Below, one piece after another: positions 33,937-41,519 of a stretch of 64,000 nucleotides of DNA. Position numbers and translations under genes: made by a program. The notes beneath the pieces were generated by a model. It saw only the letters and a program-made list of their open reading frames with translations. It was not told where the DNA came from and searched no databases. The DNA comes from Sphingomonas sp. UNC305MFCol5.2 (GTDB lineage Bacteria > Pseudomonadota > Alphaproteobacteria > Sphingomonadales > Sphingomonadaceae): contig NZ_JOOE01000003.1 of NCBI RefSeq assembly GCF_000712135.1, forward strand, positions 496,001-560,000, given 5' to 3'. Positions within the stretch are counted from its first letter, which is position 1, and each line of letters begins with the position of its first letter.

Positions 33937-35215
33937 ATGACCCTCCTGCCATAACATCATTTAAATAATTCCGATTGAATTGAGGATTCAAATCCTCAGG
34001 GAAATAATATTTTCGCTTAATCCAGACAAATCCGTCACTCTTTGATATGAGTGCTACATCGATAGCACCACCGACTGTTTCAACGTCATTAGAAACCCTC
34101 CGTTTTAAGGAGGTAAGGGCCACCAAAGATTCCGCAAGATTTGCAAGTTCGTCTCTAGGTAGAAGAGATATCATCTGAACGATCGGGCTAGCGTATGCTC
34201 GATTGGTATATCTTTGAACTTGATCAACGAGTTGCTTCATAGAAACATGAACCGCTCTTTCTATTTCCCCTCGATTTTTTATCGTATTCTTACGGACAGC
34301 CCCATATTTACTCAAAACCTCAAGGCAGTTATCCTTCATTACTTCTGAAAAAGCGGTCATGAGGGCCGAGCCGAGCATCGGGTCCAAGCCTGTCATGAAA
34401 CGTTGGACCATTTCGCCCTGAGCGAAAGCTCGCATAGCACCGCTCATGCTTCGAGACACATCGATCGTACTGTCCGTATAAAGTTTCAGCTGGTCGCCGA
34501 TATAGCCGTCACACTCTAGGGAAACGACGGTGGGAAAATACTCATCATCGCCAAATCCGGCGATGACAACGCCGCTCGATAGCGGAGAAGGGTGCTTAAA
34601 CAGTATAGCCGCGGAGATGAATTGGTCGGCTACGGTTGACAGGTCCTCATCTTTGAAATCACCCACAAACTCTTTGGTAATTCCATCGACTATGCCCCCA
34701 TATTTCCGAATAAACGCACTGACAGCGCGAGGGGGCAGCCACTTATCCTTTTCAGCAATAGCAGCTATTTTGTCTATGAACACACCCTTCAACAGATGCA
34801 CGTAATCTTCGCTACCAATAGATATACCGCGAGATATAGAAGTATCATCAGCCTCATCTAGAGCAGACGCGAACCAAGATCGAATTACCTCCTTTAAATT
34901 ACGTATTTTATCGCCAGAAGTGATGTTTCCAAATTTCTCTACATAAGATTTAAAGTCTTCTGCCCAGTCAGATACCGTTGCCTCACTGGTTATACCGCGT
35001 TGCTTTCTATACAGTTTTATAAGTGTTTCCCATGGGTATTGCATAAAGTCTGCATTGCCATAGATCATTACACCAACTGGATGAATTTTCGACAGTGTGA
35101 ATAGCTTGTTGACGGTGTCATACGTCTTGGACATCCGCGAACCGCCAATTGTGACCTTACTGTCAGCCGCCAGAGCGATCGCAGATTTGTTCATCACAAC
35201 AACTTCAGCCGTCAT
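33857..35215 (-). CDS. Proteasome-beta/HslV-like N-terminal nucleophile hydrolase, AT-rich
   Basis: The 452-residue protein begins MTAEVVVMNKSAIALAADSK. After Met removal Thr would be residue 1, with Asp at 17 (LAADSKVT) and Lys at 36 in NKLF, against Thr1, Asp17 and Lys33 of proteasome beta and HslV. VGVMIYGNADF and GVVIAGFGDDEYFPTV resemble later core strands. A helical insert (about 75-200) and a 170-residue C-terminal part make it over twice the usual length; the tail is Lys/Arg-rich. The gene is visibly AT-rich, unlike its neighbours, and sits between two gene fragments, so it was probably acquired. Substrate and partner ATPase are unknown. Confidence 0.75.
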   Translation of the reverse strand: MTAEVVVMNKSAIALAADSKVTIGGSRMSKTYDTVNKLFTLSKIHPVGVMIYGNADFMQYPWETLIKLYRKQRGITSEATVSDWAEDFKSYVEKFGNITSGDKIRNLKEVIRSWFASALDEADDTSISRGISIGSEDYVHLLKGVFIDKIAAIAEKDKWLPPRAVSAFIRKYGGIVDGITKEFVGDFKDEDLSTVADQFISAAILFKHPSPLSSGVVIAGFGDDEYFPTVVSLECDGYIGDQLKLYTDSTIDVSRSMSGAMRAFAQGEMVQRFMTGLDPMLGSALMTAFSEVMKDNCLEVLSKYGAVRKNTIKNRGEIERAVHVSMKQLVDQVQRYTNRAYASPIVQMISLLPRDELANLAESLVALTSLKRRVSNDVETVGGAIDVALISKSDGFVWIKRKYYFPEDLNPQFNRNYLNDVMAGGSYAESRSTTLRGRTTRKTAAATSTKKK

Positions 35216-35246
35216 GCGCCGCCCCCCCCGTCACATCTGGGTAGCA

Positions 35247-35501
35247 ATGACAGAAATATCAAATGTAGGAAAGCGAGTCGCCGCCACGCCCGAACAGGCG
35301 CGCTTCGTCGGCGATCAGGCGGGCGGGCGCGTGTTCCTGTTCCTCGCCACCGATGATTTCGATCGCGATTTCGCCGCTTTCACTGCGGCCGGCGTCGAAT
35401 GGGTCCGCCCGCCCGCGGTCCAGCCTTATGGCAAGGTCGCGGTGTTCCGCGATCTCTACGGCAATCTCTGGGACCTGGTGCAGTTCGCCGACAGGGATTG
35501 A
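35247..35501 (+). pseudogene. VOC (glyoxalase-fold) protein fragment lacking N-terminal half
   Basis: From about 35265 the frame reads RVAATPEQARFVGDQAGGRV, then FLFLATDDFDRDFAAFTAAG and a C-terminal RDLYGNLWDLVQFADRD. This is the second beta-alpha-beta-beta-beta half of a VOC-superfamily protein. The first half is absent, and the codons from the ATG at 35247 to about 35264 are AT-rich and belong to the insert. It is therefore a truncated gene at the right junction of the insert. Confidence 0.7.
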
Positions 35502-35557
35502 CCGCCGCGCGGCCCGACCCGACATCACGCCTTCCCGAGCCAGCAAGGAGACGCGCC

Positions 35558-35968
35558 TTGACCTACGCCGCCGACGCCACGCCGCCTTTCTATCACGGCA
35601 CCCGCGCCGATCTGCGCCCCGGCGATCTGATCGGCCCCGGCTACAGCTCGAATTACGGCAGCGGCAAGCAGGCGAGCTGGGCCTATTTCTCCGCCACGCT
35701 CGAAGCCGCGACCTGGGGTGCCGAGCTGGCCCAAGGTGACGGGCGCGAGCGCATCTACGAGATCGAACCCACCGGCGCCTTTGTCGACGACCCCAATCTC
35801 ACCGACAAGAAATTCCCCGGCAACCCGACCAAATCCTATCGCTCGCAGGCCCCGCTGCGCGTCCTCGGCGAAGTCCTGGAATGGCAGGGCCATTCGCCCG
35901 AACAGCTCCAGCACATGAGGGAGCATCTCGAACGGCTGAAGGCGGCCGGCATCGAGGCGATCGATTAG
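35558..35968 (+). CDS. arr: NAD+-rifampin ADP-ribosyltransferase
   Basis: The 136-residue protein matches Arr closely along its length: FYHGTRADLRPGDLIGPGY, SWAYFSATLEAATWGAELA, IYEIEPTGAFVDDPNLTDKK and VLGEVLEWQGHSPEQLQHMR. Arr inactivates rifamycins by ADP-ribosylating the hydroxyl at C23. The start is a TTG at 35558, since AAGGAG (35545-35550) is 7 bases upstream and no ATG fits. It follows the broken VOC gene by 56 bases. No mobile-element gene is attached, so it may be an intrinsic resistance gene. Confidence 0.92.
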   Translation: MTYAADATPPFYHGTRADLRPGDLIGPGYSSNYGSGKQASWAYFSATLEAATWGAELAQGDGRERIYEIEPTGAFVDDPNLTDKKFPGNPTKSYRSQAPLRVLGEVLEWQGHSPEQLQHMREHLERLKAAGIEAID

Positions 35969-36002
35969 GGATTGATCCGGCCGCGTTGAAGCACTTGTGT
36001 TC

Positions 36003-36148
36003 CCCGGCGAAGGCCGGGGCCCAGTCGCGAGCTGCCGTCGAGGGGCAGGATGCCTTCTCCAATCTGTCGATTCAAACGCCCTGAATCCGACTCCAGGGCC
36101 GGGACGCACCTTCTCCTTTTGTCACCCCGGCCTCGTGCCGGGGTCCAC
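36003..36148. repeat. Partial intergenic palindromes after arr
   Basis: Positions 36003-36020 form the palindrome CCCCGGCGAAGGCCGGGG with one mismatch in the centre, and 36121-36148 is a single arm of the CACCCCGGCC family seen complete at 33389-33499. No gene is seen in the 225 bases between arr and the 41-residue gene. Confidence 0.7.
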
Positions 36149-36193
36149 CCGGCCTCGAAGGGAATGGCAGGAGGCTCCAGCGGGATTGGGGCG

Positions 36194-36319
36194 TCAGTCC
36201 TTGATCGTCACCATGTTCACCGGCCGGTCCTTGGTCGATGCATTGGCGGCGATCGTCTTGACCTTCTCCGCCTTGGGCTTGCGCACTTCGCGGTTCGATT
36301 TCTTCTGGCCCTTGGCCAT
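36194..36319 (-). CDS. Small conserved basic protein, 41 residues
   Basis: The frame reads MAKGQKKSNREVRKPKAEKV then KTIAANASTKDRPVNMVTIKD. It is strongly basic in the first half. Very similar short proteins beginning MAKGQ-K-SN-E-RKPK are familiar from many Proteobacteria, with no function known to me. AGGACGAG upstream of the ATG gives a fair ribosome binding site. Confidence 0.7.
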   Translation of the reverse strand: MAKGQKKSNREVRKPKAEKVKTIAANASTKDRPVNMVTIKD

Positions 36320-36413
36320 GGCTCGTCCTTCGGGAGCGAAACGCCCCGCCGCACTCTAGGCGCATCCGCGCCGCACACGCGCATCAATTCGGCCGGGCGC
36401 GCGTTGTGCCTCC

Positions 36414-36563
36414 ATGATCCGCAAGCTCGCCTCGGGCGAATATCGCCTTTATTCCCGGAAGAAGGACCCGGACACCGGCAAGCGCCGCAACCTCGGCACC
36501 TTCGACACCAAGGCCGCGGCGCAGCAGCACGAGCGCGAGGTCCAGTATTTCAAGCGCCACTGA
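36414..36563 (+). CDS. Small conserved protein, 49 residues
   Basis: The frame reads MIRKLASGEYRLYSRKKDPD then TGKRRNLGTFDTKAAAQQHE, ending REVQYFKRH. It resembles an AP2/arm-type DNA-binding fold as found at the N-terminus of integrases, but is a free-standing conserved small protein in many bacteria. The LexA-type box starts 8 bases after its stop. Function is unknown. Confidence 0.75.
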   Translation: MIRKLASGEYRLYSRKKDPDTGKRRNLGTFDTKAAAQQHEREVQYFKRH

Positions 36564-36570
36564 TCCGCCG

Positions 36571-36606
36571 GAACATGTCGGGAACAAAACCCTTCCAATG
36601 TAGGAT
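36571..36606 (+). promoter_or_regulatory. LexA (SOS) box with promoter
   Basis: GAAC (36571-36574), seven bases, then GAAC (36582-36585) give an exact GAACN7GAAC, the direct-repeat LexA operator of alphaproteobacteria. TAGGAT at 36601-36606 can serve as the -10, placing the operator over the -35. The gene starting 36629 would therefore be derepressed by DNA damage. The match is exact; binding is inferred. Confidence 0.65.
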
Positions 36607-36628
36607 TTGATCTGCTCCATCCTTTCGG

Positions 36629-37573
36629 ATGAGCAAGCACGATCACCGCGAAACCATCGGCCGCGCGCTCTCCGCCGCCGCCGATCCCGCCAACCCCGCC
36701 GCGCCTCTGCCCGGCATCGCACCCGAATCGCTCGGTGCGCTTGTGCCGCAATCGGGCGCGGGCCTGCCCGATGCCGGTCCGCCCGGCGACAGCGCGACGC
36801 CCTATATCGATGCCAATGGCTTCGATCCGGGCGAATATGATTGGGTGCCCGTCCGCCGTCGCGCACGGGCCGACGGCTTTTCCGAAGCGAAGCAGCGTCT
36901 GTTCATCGAAACGGTCGCCGATACCGGCAGCGTCGAGACCGCCGCGCAGACGGTCGGCATGACGGTGCAGAGCTGCTATCGCCTGCGCCGCGCGCCGGGG
37001 GCCGAGGCGTTCGCCGCCGCGTGGAACGCCGCGATCCAGCAGGCGGCGTTCAAGCTGGCCGATGTCGCGTTCGAACGCGCGATCAACGGGTCGGATGAGC
37101 CCGTCTTCGATCGCGACGGCAGGCGGGTCGGGCGGCGGCTCAAGCCCAGCGACCGCATGGTGATGTTCCTGCTGCGCGCGCATCTGCCCGAGCGCTATCG
37201 TCATGCGCATCACAGCGTTCGCCATCCCGATGAAGCGCCGCCGCCCGATATCGCCCCCGTCGCCCAGGCGATCGCCGCGCTCGAGCCGGTGACGCCGCCC
37301 GAGCCGCACAAGCTCATGCCGCCCGAGGAGCTCGATGTCGCGGTCGAGGTCGCCGATCTGTGCAACGGCACGCTGCCGCACTGGCACGATCCCGCGGTGC
37401 GCGATGACGAAGCCGCGCCTGCATCGCCGATCGATCAGGCCTTCGACGCGCTGCTCTATCCGCCGCGCGAAGAGGAAGCGCCCGAGGATCACGCGGAATG
37501 GCCGGACGGCATGGACGAGGCGGAGGAAGAAGGGGCCGGGCCGGGAAGGGCAAGTCGGCGGCGTCGCCGGTAA
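36629..37573 (+). CDS. Helix-turn-helix protein, terminase-small-subunit-like
   Basis: The 314-residue protein has a disordered Ala/Pro start, then an HTH region at about 85-125 (FSEAKQRLFIETVADTGSVE and AAQTVGMTVQSCYRLRRAPG) followed by AFAAAWNAAIQQAAFKLADV. This layout resembles phage terminase small subunits and related chromosomal HTH proteins. The C-terminal third is acidic and ends in a run of Arg. No phage gene is nearby. The LexA box 44 bases upstream suggests SOS induction. The Shine-Dalgarno is weak. Confidence 0.7.
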   Translation: MSKHDHRETIGRALSAAADPANPAAPLPGIAPESLGALVPQSGAGLPDAGPPGDSATPYIDANGFDPGEYDWVPVRRRARADGFSEAKQRLFIETVADTGSVETAAQTVGMTVQSCYRLRRAPGAEAFAAAWNAAIQQAAFKLADVAFERAINGSDEPVFDRDGRRVGRRLKPSDRMVMFLLRAHLPERYRHAHHSVRHPDEAPPPDIAPVAQAIAALEPVTPPEPHKLMPPEELDVAVEVADLCNGTLPHWHDPAVRDDEAAPASPIDQAFDALLYPPREEEAPEDHAEWPDGMDEAEEEGAGPGRASRRRRR

Positions 37574-37625
37574 AAGGGCGTTTTCGCCTAACCTTTACTA
37601 ACCTTTCGCCCCCGCAAGGGGCGGC

Positions 37626-37934
37626 TCAGCGCTTCCGCACGAACTCGGCGCGCAGGACGAGGCCCTTGATGCCCTCGTATTTGCAGTCGATCTCCTGTGG
37701 ATCGCCGGTGAGGCGGATCGACTTGATCAGCGTGCCGCGCTTGAGCGTCTGCCCCGCGCCCTTGACGGTGAGGTCCTTGATCAAGGTCACCTGGTCGCCG
37801 TCGGCGAGCAGATTGCCCACCGAATCACGCACCTCGACCGAATCTGCGGCGCCGGCCTTGGCCTTCGCCGCGGCCGCGCTGATCCATTCGCCGGTCGCTT
37901 CGTCATAGACGAAGCTGTCCTCTTCTTCTGCCAT
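37626..37934 (-). CDS. PhnA-like protein
   Basis: The 102-residue protein contains the PhnA C-terminal domain: VRDSVGNLLADGDQVTLIKD, then LKRGTLIKSIRLTGDPQEID and CKYEGIKGLVLRAEFVRKR. The zinc-ribbon N-terminal part of E. coli PhnA is missing, replaced by an acidic Ala-rich stretch. Despite the name, the family is not shown to act on phosphonates. It is 10 bases downstream of the desaturase gene and likely shares its transcript. Confidence 0.85.
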   Translation of the reverse strand: MAEEEDSFVYDEATGEWISAAAAKAKAGAADSVEVRDSVGNLLADGDQVTLIKDLTVKGAGQTLKRGTLIKSIRLTGDPQEIDCKYEGIKGLVLRAEFVRKR

Positions 37935-37944
37935 GCGCCCCGCC

Positions 37945-38709
37945 TTAGCGGCGAGATCGGGTGGACGCTACCGTGCCGGCCTCGAAATCGCCGAGCCCCC
38001 TGTCGGTGCCGCACAGCCGGTCCCAGAAGCGGAAATAGAGGCCGTAATTGCATCCGTAGCGCTGGTGGTGGCGCTGGTGATGGCTCGCGGTGATCAGCCA
38101 GGCACCCAGCGGCCCGCTATGGACGAACCGCGGAAAGACCTCCCAGCCCATATGGTTGGTCACGCCCATGATCGTCATGATCGCCAGCACCAGCCCCAGC
38201 GCGCCGACATGGATGGGGACGAGGAAGACGAGCAGCGGGATCACCACCGCGCCGGTGATCGCTTCTACGGGATGGAAGCTCATCGCCGCCCAGGCGGTGG
38301 GCGGGCGGCTGGCATGGTGGACGGCATGCGCGATGCGGAAAAGCCCCGGCCGGTGCATCAACCGATGCGTCCAGTAGAACCAGGCGTCGTGCACGAGGAG
38401 ATAGAGCAGCACCGAGAGCGGCAGATACCAGAGCGGCCAGTCGGCAACCTCGGTATAGATCCGCGTCCAGCCGCGATTCTGCCAGCCCCAAGCCACCACG
38501 CCGGCGGGCAGGCCATAGATCGCCGCCGAGGCAAGGCTCCAGCCGATCTCGCTGCGGATCTGCCGGTCGAGCCCGGCATAGAGCGCCGGATGCCGCAGCC
38601 GTGTCGCAAAGGCGAAGGCGCCCGAGGTGACGAGATAGCGCGCGCCGACGATCAGCGTCATCGCCAGCGCGGAGAGGAGGATGGCAGGCACCGCAGTCAC
38701 TCCCGACAC
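37945..38709 (-). CDS. Fatty acid hydroxylase / sterol desaturase-family membrane protein
   Basis: The 254-residue protein has four or more membrane segments and the di-iron His clusters HDAWFYWTHR, HAVHHAS and SHHQRHHQRY in the family order. Such enzymes oxidise lipid substrates with oxygen. In carotenoid-making sphingomonads a member of the superfamily hydroxylates carotenoids, but nothing here fixes that role; the crt operon begins 2.8 kb away. A second family member is at 54159. Confidence 0.88.
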   Translation of the reverse strand: MSGVTAVPAILLSALAMTLIVGARYLVTSGAFAFATRLRHPALYAGLDRQIRSEIGWSLASAAIYGLPAGVVAWGWQNRGWTRIYTEVADWPLWYLPLSVLLYLLVHDAWFYWTHRLMHRPGLFRIAHAVHHASRPPTAWAAMSFHPVEAITGAVVIPLLVFLVPIHVGALGLVLAIMTIMGVTNHMGWEVFPRFVHSGPLGAWLITASHHQRHHQRYGCNYGLYFRFWDRLCGTDRGLGDFEAGTVASTRSRR

Positions 38710-38818
38710 CTACGCAATGCGTCGCCCCGCAGCCAGCGACGATCGCGGGATTGCGCGGATCGTGCTAGCATCGCCGCACAAGAACAGGGTCGCACCTCGA
38801 ATATGGGAAGGTGCGGAT

Positions 38819-39547
38819 ATGACTCTCGAACAATGGCAGAAAGTTACCGACATCACGCTCAAGGGCGTGGTCGCGGCGGGGCTGGCGATCGGCACCTTCC
38901 TGGTGACGCGGGACCAGACGCACATGAACAAGTCGAAGATGTGCGGCGAGCTGCTCCAGCAGAATTTCGACTATGTCCAGGCGAACATCTTCACCGATGC
39001 GCGCAAGGCGCTGCTCGACGCCAAGCTCGAGGTGCAGGGGTCGATCTGCGGCACTGCCGATCCGAAGCTGGTGGTGGTGCTCAACAACAGCTGGCGCAGT
39101 CCGGCGACTCCGGCCGAGGCGATGGGCGGCGCGGCGAAGCCCGCTGCCGGCGAACCGGCTGCGGCGGCCCCTGCTGCCGATCCCGAACCCACCGGCGCCG
39201 CAACCGGCACGCCCACGCCGTCCCTCGCCGCTGCCGGACGGCCGTTGGAAGTCGAGGCCAATCTCGATCGCCCGCAATGGGTGGCGGTGTCGCGCCGGAA
39301 CGACCCCAGCTATTCGGCAGTGAATTTCGACGTGGCGCGTGGCAATCGGGAAGCGCTCAACACCGTGGGCAATGTGATCCGGGCGCGCTGGTTCGTGAAT
39401 ATCCGGGAGAGCAACACGCCGGTCGTGAACGGCAACAACAAGGTGATCGGCCAGCTGCTCGCCGGCCAGTGCGTGGAGATCAAGCAGGCCGTTCAGGGCA
39501 CGCTCAACGCATGGGCGCGGGTCCAGCGCGTGGCTTGCCCGGGATGA
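38819..39547 (+). CDS. Membrane-anchored hypothetical protein with SH3-like C-terminus
   Basis: The 242-residue protein has an N-terminal membrane segment (ITLKGVVAAGLAIGTFLVT), a polar domain with KMCGELLQQNFDYVQANIF and a Cys in GSICGTAD, and a low-complexity Ala/Pro linker. A C-terminal beta-rich segment (NVIRARWFVNIRESNTPVVN to GQCVEIKQAVQG) resembles an SH3-type fold. ATG 38819 follows GGAAGGTG. No family is recognised. Confidence 0.55.
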   Translation: MTLEQWQKVTDITLKGVVAAGLAIGTFLVTRDQTHMNKSKMCGELLQQNFDYVQANIFTDARKALLDAKLEVQGSICGTADPKLVVVLNNSWRSPATPAEAMGGAAKPAAGEPAAAAPAADPEPTGAATGTPTPSLAAAGRPLEVEANLDRPQWVAVSRRNDPSYSAVNFDVARGNREALNTVGNVIRARWFVNIRESNTPVVNGNNKVIGQLLAGQCVEIKQAVQGTLNAWARVQRVACPG

Positions 39548-39549
39548 CC

Positions 39550-40158
39550 TCAGCCGCCCTGCCACGCTCTGACCGCGTCGATCGGCCAGACCAGCATCAG
39601 CATATTGAGCGTCAGATTGTCGCGGATGAGGACCAGCGTCGTCAGTTCGAACAGGATCGCCAGCGCGATCGTCGCCCAGGCCGGCAGCCGCGAGGCGAGC
39701 CAGAAGCCGAACGCCATCCAGCCGATATCGGCGAGCGAATTGACGATGCTGTCGCCCGAATAGCCCAATGCGATCGTCGTCTCGCGATACCGGTTGATGA
39801 TGATCGGCGAATTCTCGAGGAGTTCCCAGAACCCCTCGATCGCCACCGCCATCGGCAACGCCCAGCGCCGCACCTCGCCGCGCAGCAGGAAATGCGCCGC
39901 GGCATAGAACAGGAAGCCGTGGATGATGTGGCTGAAGCTGTACCAGTCGGCGAGATGCTGGCTGTTCTCGCTCGACTGGACGTTGCCGTGCCACAGCTTG
40001 ATCGTGCCGCAGGGGCAGATCGGCGGCCGGTCCATCGCCAGCAGGATGCCGGCCACGGCCAGCCCGACGAGCAAGGCTACGATCCTTGCGCCGCGCGAAA
40101 TCCGCAGCGGCGGACGGAACGCGGTCAGGATCCGCTTCCCGCGACCAGGTCGATGCAA
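39550..40158 (-). CDS. DUF2585 family membrane protein
   Basis: The protein of up to 202 residues has four or five membrane segments and the conserved features CPCGTIKLWHG, DWYSFSHIIHGFLFY and ENSPIIINRYRE of DUF2585 (UPF0314). Function is unknown. The start is unclear: TTG 40158 overlaps the tetR gene by 34 bases, while a CTG beside the tetR stop, 3 bases after GGAAGCGG, is an alternative. Either way it is coupled to tetR. Confidence 0.8.
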   Translation of the reverse strand: MHRPGRGKRILTAFRPPLRISRGARIVALLVGLAVAGILLAMDRPPICPCGTIKLWHGNVQSSENSQHLADWYSFSHIIHGFLFYAAAHFLLRGEVRRWALPMAVAIEGFWELLENSPIIINRYRETTIALGYSGDSIVNSLADIGWMAFGFWLASRLPAWATIALAILFELTTLVLIRDNLTLNMLMLVWPIDAVRAWQGG

Positions 40159-40715
40159 TCCCGTGCCACGCGCTCCAGCTCCTCACGCGACGCCCCGCCC
40201 CGCGCACGCACGCTTAGCGAATGGAGCACCGACGCCACAAGCCGCCCCTGCGCTTCGGGCGAAGTGCTGCCCGCCGCCGCGAGCAGCTCGGCGATGCGCC
40301 CGTCCTCGACTGCGAGGAACGCCGTGACCTTCTCGCGCACTTGCGGATCCGACGCGGCCTGGGTCGCCGCGGTGTTGATGATCAGGCACCCTTCGGGGCC
40401 GTCGCTGCCGGTGAGGTACAGGTCGATGCTTCCGATCAGGATCCGCTCGACCAACGCGCGCAGCGGCAGCTTCGCTTCGCCGAGTCGCAGCAGCTGGCGC
40501 TCGACCCGGGCGGTGAGCCGCTCGATCGCCGCAATGTACAATGCGCGCTTGTCGCCGAACGCGGCCGCGAGGCTCGGCCGGGCGAGCCCGGTAGCGGTGG
40601 CGAGATCGTCGAGCGAAGTGCCCGCGAAACCATGCGTCCGAAACCGCTCGGTGGCGCGTCCCAGCGCCTCGTCGGGATCGAAGCTGCGCGGCCGGCCGCG
40701 GACTTTTACCGTCAT
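40125..40715 (-). CDS. TetR-family transcriptional regulator
   Basis: The 196-residue protein has the N-terminal HTH (RTHGFAGTSLDDLATATGLA then RPSLAAAFGDKRALYIAAIE) and a C-terminal ligand domain with EGCLIINTAATQA, typical of the AcrR/YxaF-like group. It is divergent from the glutathione S-transferase gene with a 76-base gap, so it probably represses that gene and itself in response to an electrophile. No clear operator could be picked. Confidence 0.88.
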   Translation of the reverse strand: MTVKVRGRPRSFDPDEALGRATERFRTHGFAGTSLDDLATATGLARPSLAAAFGDKRALYIAAIERLTARVERQLLRLGEAKLPLRALVERILIGSIDLYLTGSDGPEGCLIINTAATQAASDPQVREKVTAFLAVEDGRIAELLAAAGSTSPEAQGRLVASVLHSLSVRARGGASREELERVARDCIDLVAGSGS

Positions 40716-40791
40716 TTTATGCGAACCCGCAAATAATCTCTTGACCTGTCTATTTCTATGCGAGATCGTACAGAAATCAAGGGAGATGGTC

Positions 40792-41406
40792 ATGAAGCTC
40801 TATTTTCGCCCGTTCGCCTGTTCGCTCGCCGCGCGGATCGCGCTCGAGGAAGCCGAGCTCGACGCCGAATTCGTGCAGGTCCCCGCGGACGGCCGCCTTG
40901 CCGACGGCCGCCATTTCAGCCAATTGAGCCCGATGGGTTATGTTCCCGCGATCGAGACGCGCGGCGGCTTCGTGCTCACCGAGGGTCCCGCAGTGCTCAC
41001 CTATATTGCCGAGCTGGCGCCCGAAGGATCGCTGAGCTTCACCGGCTTTTCCGACGCGCATTACCGGATGCTGGGCTGGCTCAACTTCATCGGCACCGAA
41101 TTGCACAAGGCCGTGTTCACGCCGTTGCTCGGCAAGGCCGCCGGCCCTGAGGAGCGCGCAGCGGCGCTGGCGCGAGTCGCAAAGCCGTTCGGCGTGCTTG
41201 CACGGCATCTGGAGGGGCAGGCGTTCCTCGAGGACCGGTTCACCGTCGCCGACGCCTATCTGCTGAGCGTGCTCAACTGGTGCGAGCATTCGGGGGTGAC
41301 GATCGCCGACTGGCCGGTGCTGCTCGATTATCGCACCCGGCTGCGCACGCGGCCGTCGGTGGCGCGGGCGATGGCCGAGGAATGGCCGCTGCTCAAGGCG
41401 GCGTGA
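40792..41406 (+). CDS. Glutathione S-transferase family protein
   Basis: The 204-residue protein has a thioredoxin-like N-terminal domain (MKLYFRPFACSLAARIALEE, LSPMGYVPAIET, TEGPAVLTYIAE) and an all-helical C-terminal domain with FTVADAYLLSVLNW. The CSLA context is that of the beta-class bacterial enzymes. ATG 40792 was chosen over 40786 because GGGAG at 40781-40785 fits its spacing. It is likely controlled by the divergent TetR and ends in a strong terminator. Confidence 0.9.
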   Translation: MKLYFRPFACSLAARIALEEAELDAEFVQVPADGRLADGRHFSQLSPMGYVPAIETRGGFVLTEGPAVLTYIAELAPEGSLSFTGFSDAHYRMLGWLNFIGTELHKAVFTPLLGKAAGPEERAAALARVAKPFGVLARHLEGQAFLEDRFTVADAYLLSVLNWCEHSGVTIADWPVLLDYRTRLRTRPSVARAMAEEWPLLKAA

Positions 41407-41451
41407 CGAGCTCCGGGGGCGAGCCGCATCGCTCCGCTCCCGCCACACCTG

Positions 41452-41482
41452 CCCTCTCCGGTGCGAGCCGGGGAGGGTTTTT
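41452..41482 (+). terminator. Rho-independent terminator after the GST gene
   Basis: CCCTCTCCGG (41452-41461) pairs with CCGGGGAGGG (41468-41477) with one G-U wobble around TGCGAG, followed by five T. It separates the GST gene from the carotenoid operon. Confidence 0.88.
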
Positions 41483-41519
41483 GTTGGAACGCCCCTCGCC
41501 CTTGGGCTAGGCCGGGACG

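Noticed and set aside
37933..41406. Plus-strand open frame of 1157 codons
   Set aside because: It runs antisense or out of frame through the desaturase, DUF2585 and tetR genes and only becomes real protein in its last part, the GST gene.
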